Assembly: GCA_003451635.1 (NCBI GenBank)
Contig: DMAT01000339.1
Coordinates: 1-8,734 of the forward strand
DNA: 8,734 nt
DNA from: Syntrophus sp. (in: bacteria)
GTDB taxonomy: Bacteria; Desulfobacterota; Syntrophia; Syntrophales; UBA8958
Direction of reading: 5' to 3'
Part shown: positions 1 through 6,613 of the stretch, piece after piece
Layout: the number at the start of each line of letters is the position of its first letter
Position numbering within the stretch: position 1 is the first letter of the stretch
The notes under the pieces: model-generated
Told to the model about the DNA's origin: nothing
Seen by the model: only the letters and a program-made list of their open reading frames with translations
Databases searched by the model: none
Program-made: the position numbers and the translations under genes

Positions 1-1103
1 TTGACTGCCTTCTCCAGGTTGGCAATGGCTTCTCTTGTCTTTCCTTCTTTTTTCAAGATCATGGCCAGACGAATCTGTGCGGTTCCATAAAGGTCTGAAT
101 TGGCGGGAATCTTAATCAGGATCACGATTGCCTGGGCATAGGCCTTTTTTTCCTCATAAGCCGTAGCCTGGAGGTAAGAATATCGGTAATCGGCAGGATA
201 TTTTTTTGTTAGCTTTTCCAAAGCCTCGATGGCCTGGTCGTTGCGGCCGCTATTAATATACAGCAGGCCCAGAGCCAAAAGAACTTCACGATTTTCAGGG
301 TCCAACCTGAGAATTTTATAAAATTCCTTTTCCGCCTCATCATATCTCTTTTCGCGGATATACATCTCTCCAAGTTTGGTGCGAACACTGATCTTTTCCG
401 GATGCAGAGAAAGATAATCCCTGAAGGCGTCGATGGCCATTGCCGTCTTTTGCTGTTTTTCGTAAACCAGGGCGAGATCAATGAGGGCCGATTCAAAGTT
501 CGGTCCGATGCTCAGGGTCTTTTTGAGCATCCTTTCGGCGCCTTCATAATTCTTCATATCCATATAAATCTTGGCCTGATAATAGGCGGCCATGAGATGA
601 TGAGAGTCCAGAAGAAGAACCTTTTCGAACATCCCGATGGCCTCCGGGTAATGTCGGGATTCTCCGTAAACGATTCCCAGGTAAAAAAAAGCGGAAACAT
701 TCTTGGCATCCTGGCGGATGACCGTCTGGTAGTGGGTAATGGCGCGGGGGTAATTCTTGGCATTCATATAAAGTCCGCCGAGCATTAGATTCAATCCCAC
801 ATGGTCGGGGTTAACTTTCAGCGCCCTTTCACAGACGGCGATGGCTTTGCTGCTTTCACCCTTCTCCACATAAGCGGCTGCCAGTTCCGCAGCAATATCC
901 GGGGCGGTCGGGTCATGATGCAGGGCTTTTTCGAATTCCTTAACGGCTTCGCCCGGGTTCTCATCAAGCATCTGCAAAACACCCAGAGAGTAATGATAGG
1001 TGGCAAGATGGGAAGGGGCGCTCTTTCCGTAAATTTCCGGACATCCGCATGAAAGCGTCATTATCACGGCGATGCAGATGGTGCGCATCCATAAAGGGTT
1101 CAT
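1..1103 (-). CDS. Exported TPR-repeat protein (3' end outside window)
   Basis: The frame is open from an ATG at 1101-1103 to the window edge, giving 367 residues with no stop, so the C-terminus is missing. GGGAG lies just upstream of the ATG as ribosome binding site. Residues 1-20 form a short basic then hydrophobic segment ending in LSCGC; this looks like a signal peptide, perhaps of a lipoprotein, although neither cysteine (19 or 21) sits in a canonical lipobox. From about residue 35 to the edge the protein is about ten consecutive 34-residue tetratricopeptide repeats, with the usual pattern of alanine, tyrosine and leucine and the motif ending in D/NP (for example ALKVNPDH and ILRLDPEN). 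TPR arrays are protein-binding scaffolds, so no enzymatic role is expected. It starts 12 bases after the stop of the S41 protease gene and is surely co-transcribed with it. By analogy with NlpI and LbcA it may be the protease's adaptor; that is inference. Confidence 0.9.
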   Translation of the reverse strand, partial: MNPLWMRTICIAVIMTLSCGCPEIYGKSAPSHLATYHYSLGVLQMLDENPGEAVKEFEKALHHDPTAPDIAAELAAAYVEKGESSKAIAVCERALKVNPDHVGLNLMLGGLYMNAKNYPRAITHYQTVIRQDAKNVSAFFYLGIVYGESRHYPEAIGMFEKVLLLDSHHLMAAYYQAKIYMDMKNYEGAERMLKKTLSIGPNFESALIDLALVYEKQQKTAMAIDAFRDYLSLHPEKISVRTKLGEMYIREKRYDEAEKEFYKILRLDPENREVLLALGLLYINSGRNDQAIEALEKLTKKYPADYRYSYLQATAYEEKKAYAQAIVILIKIPANSDLYGTAQIRLAMILKKEGKTREAIANLEKAV

Positions 1104-1115
1104 GATTCTCCCTTT

Positions 1116-2495
1116 TTAATTCTTTACGTTCTTTTTGAAGATGTCCCAGCTTTTCAACATGTCGACGGCGGCTTTAAGCTGGTTGTCCGTACTCACATCA
1201 CCAAGGACCCGTTTAACCGGGAGGTCTTTGCTTTTCCCGTTATCCTTCATTATCCGCTGCTGTATCATCAAGTCCTTATCCTTAGACGGCTCCTCGCCCT
1301 TCTTCTCCATTTCCTTGACCGATTTGATATGTCCTTTCAGATCCTTTTCCCTGATGGGCTCGTAATCGTTATCATCGGTCTCATCCCCCTGCCGGAGATA
1401 TTTTACGACGATGTCGGGAGCAATTCCTTCTGCCTGAATGGAGCGTCCCTTCGGTGTGTAGTAGCGAGCGGTCGTCAATTTCAGCGCGGCCCCATCTTCC
1501 AGAGGAATTACGGTCTGTACGGAGCCCTTTCCGAAGGTCTGGGTTCCCATAACCAGGGCGCGGCCGTTATCCTGGAGGGCGCCTGATACAATTTCTGCGG
1601 CGCTCGCCGTTCCTTCATTCACCATTACAACTATGGGGGCGGTGAACTCATCGCCCGTATCTCGGGCGTTGACCTTGCTTTCCATCCCCTTGGTTCGTCC
1701 TTTCGTCGAGACGATAACTCCGGACTTGAGAAAAACATCGGAGACCTCGATGGACTGGTTAAGGAGCCCTCCGGGGTTATTTCGCAAATCCAGGACAATG
1801 CCTTTGAGGGATTTGTTTTTGGCCGTCATCTCCTGAATGGCCTTCTTCAAATCATCGGAGGTTTTGTCCTGAAAAGAGGCGATACGGACATAGCCGATCT
1901 GGTCGTCGAGAAGCTTGTGTTTGACGCTGACGATTTTGATGATTGCCCTGGTGATGACAAAATCCCGGAGCTTGTTCTCGTTTCCTCTCAGGACGGAAAT
2001 TGTTACTTTGGTATCTTTTGGTCCCCGGAGACGCTTAACCGCCTCCATAATAGTGATGTCCTTGGTGGATTTCCCTTCAATCATGATGATCTTGTCGCCG
2101 GCCTTGACTCCGGCCTGAAAGGCGGGCGTGTCTTCAATAGGTGATACAACGGTGAGGATATCCTTATAGATGGTGATCTCGATGCCGATACCACCGAAGC
2201 TGCCCCGGGTCTCCGACTCCAGCTCCTTATACATTTCCGGCGTCATATAGCTGCTGTGGGGGTCGAGGTTTTTGATCATGCCGTTGATGGCCCCTTGCAG
2301 CAGGGTCTTGGAATCCACCGGTTCTACATAATTTTTTTCGACAATATCGAGGACCTCATTGAAAGCCTTGAGATTTTTATATATTGACCGGTCCAGGGCG
2401 GCCGATACCATACTGTAGCAATAGAGTCCCATAAAAACCAGCAGGGCCGCCATGCCCAGAAACACTATCCATCTTGTTTTTGTTTGCCTTTTCAT
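1116..2495 (-). CDS. ctpA: Carboxy-terminal processing protease, S41 family
   Basis: This is a 459-residue exported serine protease of the CtpA/Prc family, which trims or degrades envelope proteins in the periplasm. A basic N-terminus and a hydrophobic stretch at about residues 9-30 form a signal peptide or membrane anchor. A PDZ domain follows at about 98-170 (GIGIE, then the AGVKAGDKI loop), and then the S41 core. The catalytic Ser-Lys-Gln set is visible: Ser298 in NEGTASAAEI, and Lys323 and Gln327 in FGKGSVQT. LRNNPGGLL and ARYYTPKGRSIQ are also family hallmarks. The last 90 or so residues are highly charged. The ATG at 2493-2495 is chosen because GGAGG sits five bases upstream; a GTG at 2507 in the same frame would overlap that site. 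The 112-base gap after fabD contains no clear terminator and only a weak promoter-like match (TTGAAT at 2581-2586 with a poor -10), so it may be read through from the lipid genes. Confidence 0.95.
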   Translation of the reverse strand: MKRQTKTRWIVFLGMAALLVFMGLYCYSMVSAALDRSIYKNLKAFNEVLDIVEKNYVEPVDSKTLLQGAINGMIKNLDPHSSYMTPEMYKELESETRGSFGGIGIEITIYKDILTVVSPIEDTPAFQAGVKAGDKIIMIEGKSTKDITIMEAVKRLRGPKDTKVTISVLRGNENKLRDFVITRAIIKIVSVKHKLLDDQIGYVRIASFQDKTSDDLKKAIQEMTAKNKSLKGIVLDLRNNPGGLLNQSIEVSDVFLKSGVIVSTKGRTKGMESKVNARDTGDEFTAPIVVMVNEGTASAAEIVSGALQDNGRALVMGTQTFGKGSVQTVIPLEDGAALKLTTARYYTPKGRSIQAEGIAPDIVVKYLRQGDETDDNDYEPIREKDLKGHIKSVKEMEKKGEEPSKDKDLMIQQRIMKDNGKSKDLPVKRVLGDVSTDNQLKAAVDMLKSWDIFKKNVKN

Positions 2496-2500
2496 TTGCA

Positions 2501-2505
2501 CCTCC
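2501..2505 (-). promoter_or_regulatory. Ribosome binding site deciding the ctpA start
   Basis: The minus strand reads GGAGG here, five bases before the ATG at 2493-2495. The site falls inside the four-codon extension that a GTG start at 2507 would give, so the ATG is the likely start. Confidence 0.8.
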
Positions 2506-2607
2506 ACATAATACCCTGCACCTCTTTCAGCATCGCTGCATGCTCAAAACTCGTACCCAATAACACTTTTTTTGGGGAAAATTCAAATCTTTTTTTATTT
2601 CTGGAGG

Positions 2608-3555
2608 TTATCGACATTGTAGGGAGGCGGCTGTTTTTAGAAGGGATTCCCCGTCACCGACATAAAGGAGGCGCATCTGCCGGTTGATGTTCTTGATCAA
2701 ACTGGAGAGGACTCTGCGGGGGCCGATTTCCACAACCGTGGTTACACCCATGGCGGTTATTCTTTCCACTGTTTCCTGCCAGCGCACGGGAGAAACGATT
2801 TGCCGCCGCAGAAGTTCCCGGGAACAGTCGGGGGAATGAAGTCGGCAGGGATCATAATTGGAAACAACTGGTATCAGGCAGGGATTAAAATCTGTCTTTG
2901 CCAAATCCTCGCCGAAAAGCGCGGCGGCTTCACTAAGGAGACGTGAGTGGCAGGGGACGCTTATGGGTAGGGGTACAAATATTTTGATCCCTGCTTCCCT
3001 GGCCATTTCCCCCACCCGTTGGACCGCCTGGGCGTTTCCCGAAATGACGATCTGGTTCGGGGCGTTGAGGTTGGCCAGATCAAGGGGTTCTCCCGGGAGT
3101 GAACAGGTCGTGCAGACCTTCGCCACGGCCTCGTAATCCAGACCCAGGATGGCGGCCATTGCCCCGGCGCCGGGAGGCAAGGCCTCCTGGTGTCTTTTGG
3201 CCCTTGCCTGGACAATGGTTATGGCTTCTTCAGGCCCCAGCGAACCTGCCGCATACAGAGCACTGTACTCACCGAGACTGTGCCCGGCCGCCACCGTCGG
3301 CGCGGCGTCACCGATATGCCCTTTGAAAATATCATAGGCGGCGAGTTCAAAGGTCAGTACGGCAAGCTGGGTATGGATGGTCTGATCAAGAACATCTTTA
3401 GGGCCTTCGAGACAGATTTTGGCGATGTCTATGCCGGTGATATCCTGGGCTCGGGAAAACACCTCCCTGAAGGCTTTAAATTCCCCATATAAATCTGCCC
3501 CCATACCCACATATTGCGAACCCTGACCTGGAAATACCAGTGCCCATTTCTCCAT
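2608..3555 (-). CDS. fabD: Malonyl-CoA:ACP transacylase
   Basis: This 315-residue protein has the usual length for FabD, which moves malonate from CoA to the phosphopantetheine of an acyl carrier protein in the cytoplasm. The N-terminus carries the family opening FPGQGSQ, with the oxyanion Gln11. The nucleophile elbow GHSLGE places the catalytic serine at 93. Arg118, in QARAKRHQEA, is the malonate-carboxylate ligand. The partner histidine is His203 in SVPCHS. NAPNQIVISG and GAMAAILGL are further hallmarks. The start is the ATG at 3553-3555, preceded by GAGGGA; the same frame continues open upstream by 47 codons inside phaC, but those residues do not resemble FabD. It lies 17 bases after the PHA synthase stop. 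Ordinary fab clusters put fabD beside fabG and fabF, and neither is here, so it probably serves the ACP encoded two genes upstream. It could also be the cell's only fabD; the window cannot tell. Confidence 0.95.
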   Translation of the reverse strand: MEKWALVFPGQGSQYVGMGADLYGEFKAFREVFSRAQDITGIDIAKICLEGPKDVLDQTIHTQLAVLTFELAAYDIFKGHIGDAAPTVAAGHSLGEYSALYAAGSLGPEEAITIVQARAKRHQEALPPGAGAMAAILGLDYEAVAKVCTTCSLPGEPLDLANLNAPNQIVISGNAQAVQRVGEMAREAGIKIFVPLPISVPCHSRLLSEAAALFGEDLAKTDFNPCLIPVVSNYDPCRLHSPDCSRELLRRQIVSPVRWQETVERITAMGVTTVVEIGPRRVLSSLIKNINRQMRLLYVGDGESLLKTAASLQCR

Positions 3556-3572
3556 ATTCTTTTCCCTCGTTC

Positions 3573-5222
3573 CTAATTCTCTGTAACGTATATTCCAGGG
3601 GACCTCTCCAGGGGAGGATACTTTCGGCATCCCATGGTCGGCGGGTTTTGCATGGTCGATCCATACTGAGTCAGCCAGTCCGTCCAATCCCTCCACCAGG
3701 AACCGCGCCGTTCCTCTTGGCGGCTCAGCCAGTCGTCCGGGTCCTCTGTAATCTCGACTGTCCCTGCCCAGAACTTCCTTCTTGACCCCTCCGAATGGGG
3801 GTTAATGATGCCCGTGATATGCCCTTCGCTGGAAAGGACATACCGCCGGGGGGCCTTGATCAGGGAGCAGGTGTGGAAGGTTCCCCGCCAGGGGCAGATA
3901 TGGTCCAGTAGCGTTCCCACGGCGTATAAAGGCTGCCCGACCTTTTCCATATCAATCAGCCGATCTCCCAGGGACAGGACGTCTTTTTTTGCCAGGTTGT
4001 TATGCAGGTAAAATTCCCGAAGATAGAAGGAGCACATGGCTTCAGGCAGTCGGGTGCTGTCGCTGTTCCAGAAGAGCATATCCGATCTCGGAGGCGTTGC
4101 GCCATAAAGATAATTCTGGACAAAGTTTCTCCAGATCAGGCTGTCTGACCCAAGAATTCGGAAGAGCCAGCCCAGGTAGCGGGCGTCAAGGAAGCCGTCC
4201 ATTTTCATGAGGGCCTCGGTGGCTTCAATGGATTTTTCGCTTATGAAAACCCCCAGATCGCCGGGCTCGGAAAAATCCACCAGGGTTGCAAGCAGCGTCC
4301 AGTCGGCCACGGGCAGATGCCCCTTTTTCCCTGGGCCCCGGTTCAACCAGGCCATGAGGGCGGCCAGGGCCGTGCCGCCGATGCAGTATCCTGCTGCATG
4401 GACGTGGGGAACCTTGCAGATGTGCCGTGCCGCCTCCACGGCCTTCAGCACTCCCGTGAACATGTAGTCGGCAAAAGTTACATCATGCATGACCGCCGTC
4501 GGATTTTTCCAACTGATAACAAAAACGGTGAATCCCTGATCTCTTAAAAAACGGACAAAACTCGTCTGCGGTGTGAGGTCAAAGATGTAGTACTTGTTGA
4601 TCCAGGGAGGGACTAGCATGATCGGTAAGGGGTGCGTTGTTTCCGTTGACGCCTCGTACTGGATGAGTTCCATCAGGTTATTGCGGAAGACCACAAAGCC
4701 CGGTGTTATGGCAATATTATCACCAACTTTGAAGGCCTCTTCATCTGTGATCTTGGACAGATAATCGCCCCGGGAAAAATCATCCCACGCCTGACTCAAG
4801 CCTTGACTGAGACTGCCGCCGCCGGTATCAATAAATTTTTTTACAGCCAGGGGATTGGTCCAGAAAAAGTTGGCCGGCGCGAGAGCATTGATTACCTGCT
4901 GAGTCCAGAAGAGGGCCCGCTGCCGGTCTTTATCGTTAAGATCCAGGCTTCTATCTACGAGACCCTTGAGCCAGTCATTAAAAGTGGAATGAAATCGTCT
5001 GCTTAATTTTGCATTTTTTCTGACATATTCGAGGAATACCTCACTGGCGTCGGACTTGTCCTCCGCAGGCAGTTCAGAGGAAAGGATATAGGGGAACTCC
5101 TCCCGGGTGGCCTTCTCCAACTGCTGAAAGAGATCGATAACTTGCTGATTCATTTCTTCCGAGCGGTCCATCCATGAGTGTTGGACCTTCCAGAAAGACG
5201 TTAGAATATCCAGGGGGTCCAT
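3573..5222 (-). CDS. phaC: Class I-like polyhydroxyalkanoate synthase
   Basis: This 549-residue protein belongs to the PHA synthase family, which polymerises (R)-3-hydroxyacyl groups into storage polyester on granule surfaces. The N-terminal PhaC domain spans about residues 70-250 (LAPANFFWTNPLA, then VPPWINKYYIFDL and FVISWKNP), and an alpha/beta-hydrolase core follows. The catalytic set is complete: Cys280 in the lipase-like box GYCIGG, Asp440 in GTLLDHICPW and His468 in SSEGHITGIINP. The C-terminus has the class I ending (GSWWRDWTDWL, then a YPPLERSPGIYV-type tail). The DRRFxDPAW signature often seen near the class I N-terminus is not evident. No phaE or phaR subunit gene is adjacent, which fits class I. 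The ATG at 5220-5222 is two bases after the ACP stop, and its AAGG site lies within the last ACP codons, so translation is likely coupled. Donor specificity (CoA or ACP thioester, chain length) cannot be read from the sequence; a non-polymerising acyltransferase is possible. Confidence 0.92.
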   Translation of the reverse strand: MDPLDILTSFWKVQHSWMDRSEEMNQQVIDLFQQLEKATREEFPYILSSELPAEDKSDASEVFLEYVRKNAKLSRRFHSTFNDWLKGLVDRSLDLNDKDRQRALFWTQQVINALAPANFFWTNPLAVKKFIDTGGGSLSQGLSQAWDDFSRGDYLSKITDEEAFKVGDNIAITPGFVVFRNNLMELIQYEASTETTHPLPIMLVPPWINKYYIFDLTPQTSFVRFLRDQGFTVFVISWKNPTAVMHDVTFADYMFTGVLKAVEAARHICKVPHVHAAGYCIGGTALAALMAWLNRGPGKKGHLPVADWTLLATLVDFSEPGDLGVFISEKSIEATEALMKMDGFLDARYLGWLFRILGSDSLIWRNFVQNYLYGATPPRSDMLFWNSDSTRLPEAMCSFYLREFYLHNNLAKKDVLSLGDRLIDMEKVGQPLYAVGTLLDHICPWRGTFHTCSLIKAPRRYVLSSEGHITGIINPHSEGSRRKFWAGTVEITEDPDDWLSRQEERRGSWWRDWTDWLTQYGSTMQNPPTMGCRKYPPLERSPGIYVTEN

Positions 5223-5224
5223 TA

Positions 5225-5491
5225 TTACGACCTTTGTTTTTCTGCGGCGGCAAGCAAGCTTGGATCTTCGATGTAATTCACGATATCTTTGAGAGTTGTA
5301 TCTTCCCCAAGAAGATCAAGGGGAATGGCCACTTTGAAATTCTCTTCGATGAATGTTTGCAGATTAACGGCCGCCATCGAGTCGAAATCCGGAATATCCC
5401 CCAGACGGGTCTCTCCGGTAACGGCAATACTACCTACCTCCGGAAAAAGGTCTTCAATCCCCAGCTTGAGTTTTTTAAGAGTATCTGCCAT
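5225..5491 (-). CDS. Acyl carrier protein
   Basis: An 88-residue, acidic, helical protein of normal ACP length. The phosphopantetheine attachment site is Ser38 in the motif DFDSM, a variant of the common DSL/DSM form, followed by helix II (AAVNLQTFIEENF). The helix III-IV region (LLGEDTTLKDIVNYIED) also fits PF00550. A strong AGGAGG sits six bases before the ATG at 5489-5491, the best ribosome site in the window, consistent with the high level an ACP needs. It lies 29 bases after the KAS III stop and two bases before the PHA synthase start. That position marks it as a dedicated carrier for this pathway rather than the housekeeping AcpP, whose sequence around the serine (GADSLDTVE) is quite different. 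A phosphopantetheinyl transferase must come from elsewhere in the genome. Confidence 0.92.
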   Translation of the reverse strand: MADTLKKLKLGIEDLFPEVGSIAVTGETRLGDIPDFDSMAAVNLQTFIEENFKVAIPLDLLGEDTTLKDIVNYIEDPSLLAAAEKQRS

Positions 5492-5520
5492 GTCTTTCCT
5501 CCTTTCAGATGTTCCTCAGT

Positions 5521-6501
5521 TCAGATCCGGATAAGATTGGCCCCCCAGGACAATCCGCCTCCGAAGGCGGCCGTAACGACAAGATCCCCCTCGCCAATGA
5601 TCCCTTCCTCCCGGGCCTCATCGAGGGCAATGAGTACGGAGGCGCTGGCTGTGTTGCCGTACCGGTCCAGATTTACATAGAACCGTTCGGAGGGGACGCC
5701 CAGGTCCGCAGCGATTCCGAGGAGAATGTTGATATTCGCCTGGTGACAGATGAAGCATTTCACATCTTCCAGATTCATGTCGGCTGCTGATACGACCTGC
5801 CGGATTATCTCGGGCCCCTTGTCAATTGTAAAAGCGAAAACATCCTCCCCTTTCATGCGGAAATAGGCCAGCCGGGGGTTAGTTATTTTTTCATAGGGCA
5901 GCATGGCGCCGCCCCCGGGGATAGAGATCGTCTCGCTCCGGCTACCGTCGGTGGCCAGCGAGGAATGAAGGATGCCCCGGAAAGAATCATCTCTGCGTTG
6001 CAGTAAGACGGCCCCCGCCCCATCCCCGAAGTAGGGAAAGGTGGAAAAATCCTTTTTGTTGAGAAATCTCGAATAGACCTCCGCGGCGACGAAAAGGATG
6101 TTGCCGTACTGTCCAGATTTCACGAGGGAGTCGGCCAGGTGAAGGCCATAGACGCTTCCCGAACATACGGAATTGATATCAAAGGCAAAAGACCTTTTGG
6201 CGCCGAGGAGGTGCTGGAGCCTGGTCGCTGTGGCCGGCTGGATACGATCGGGAGAAGATGTCGAAAGAATGATTCCCTCGACATCCTCTGGGAGGAAACT
6301 GATCTTTTCCAGACAGGTGCGGGCCGCTTCCAGGGCCAGATCGGAGGTGCTCTGGTTTTCCCCGGCGTGACGCCGCGCCAAGACACCGGTCTTATTGCCG
6401 ATTAATGACTGGGCTTCCCGGGAAAACTGCATCAGCTCTTCATTCGGTACAACTGTTCCCGGCAGATAAGATCCCGTGGAAGCAATTAGGGCCCTTCTCA
6501 T
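5521..6501 (-). CDS. Beta-ketoacyl-ACP synthase III-like enzyme
   Basis: This 326-residue protein has the length and layout of FabH-type enzymes, which condense an acyl-CoA primer with malonyl-ACP. The catalytic triad is visible: Cys113 in NSVCSGSVYGL, His253 in CHQANI and Asn283 in RYGNTASAS. FGDGAGAVLL and the C-terminal AAFGGGLSWGA are also typical. Both thiolase-fold halves are present (about 1-170 and 230-326). Next to the nucleophile, CSGS replaces the CA/SGF of many FabH enzymes, so primer choice may differ from the housekeeping enzyme. The ATG at 6499-6501 is preferred because GAGGA lies seven bases upstream; an in-frame TTG at 6540 would add 13 residues without family likeness. It is the first gene of the run ACP, phaC, fabD and has its own promoter. 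A general FabH role is possible, but the neighbours favour a specialised one. Confidence 0.92.
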   Translation of the reverse strand: MRRALIASTGSYLPGTVVPNEELMQFSREAQSLIGNKTGVLARRHAGENQSTSDLALEAARTCLEKISFLPEDVEGIILSTSSPDRIQPATATRLQHLLGAKRSFAFDINSVCSGSVYGLHLADSLVKSGQYGNILFVAAEVYSRFLNKKDFSTFPYFGDGAGAVLLQRRDDSFRGILHSSLATDGSRSETISIPGGGAMLPYEKITNPRLAYFRMKGEDVFAFTIDKGPEIIRQVVSAADMNLEDVKCFICHQANINILLGIAADLGVPSERFYVNLDRYGNTASASVLIALDEAREEGIIGEGDLVVTAAFGGGLSWGANLIRI

Positions 6502-6583
6502 TTTGCTGTCCTCGTCCGTTTTGATCAGGAAAACTGCCAATGGTGAAGATATGAACCGTTATTCATCGCCGCCGCTTGCTTTA

Positions 6584-6613
6584 ATACTAACATGACCGGG
6601 GAATCACTGTCAA
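6584..6613 (-). promoter_or_regulatory. Sigma70-type promoter for the KAS III-ACP-phaC-fabD run
   Basis: The minus strand has a perfect -35 TTGACA (6608-6613), an 18-base spacer and a -10 TAGTAT (6584-6589, four of six consensus). Transcription would start near 6577, leaving a leader of about 75 bases before the KAS III ATG. The -35 box overlaps the TGA stop of the upstream CNNM-family gene (6610-6612). No activity data can be read from the sequence. Confidence 0.6.

Noticed and set aside
402..788. A 128-codon open frame on the plus strand
   Set aside because: It is antisense to the TPR gene, and the TPR periodicity continues unbroken through it on the minus strand.
3556..3696. A 47-residue N-terminal extension of FabD
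   Set aside because: It overlaps the conserved C-terminus of PhaC in another frame, has no FabD likeness, and a good ribosome site precedes the internal ATG at 3555.
5174..5680. A 168-codon open frame on the plus strand
   Set aside because: It is antisense to the PhaC start, the whole ACP gene and the KAS III end, all well supported.
6502..6540. A TTG start giving 13 more residues on the KAS III protein
   Set aside because: The extra residues do not match the family N-terminus, and GAGGA is well placed before the ATG at 6501.
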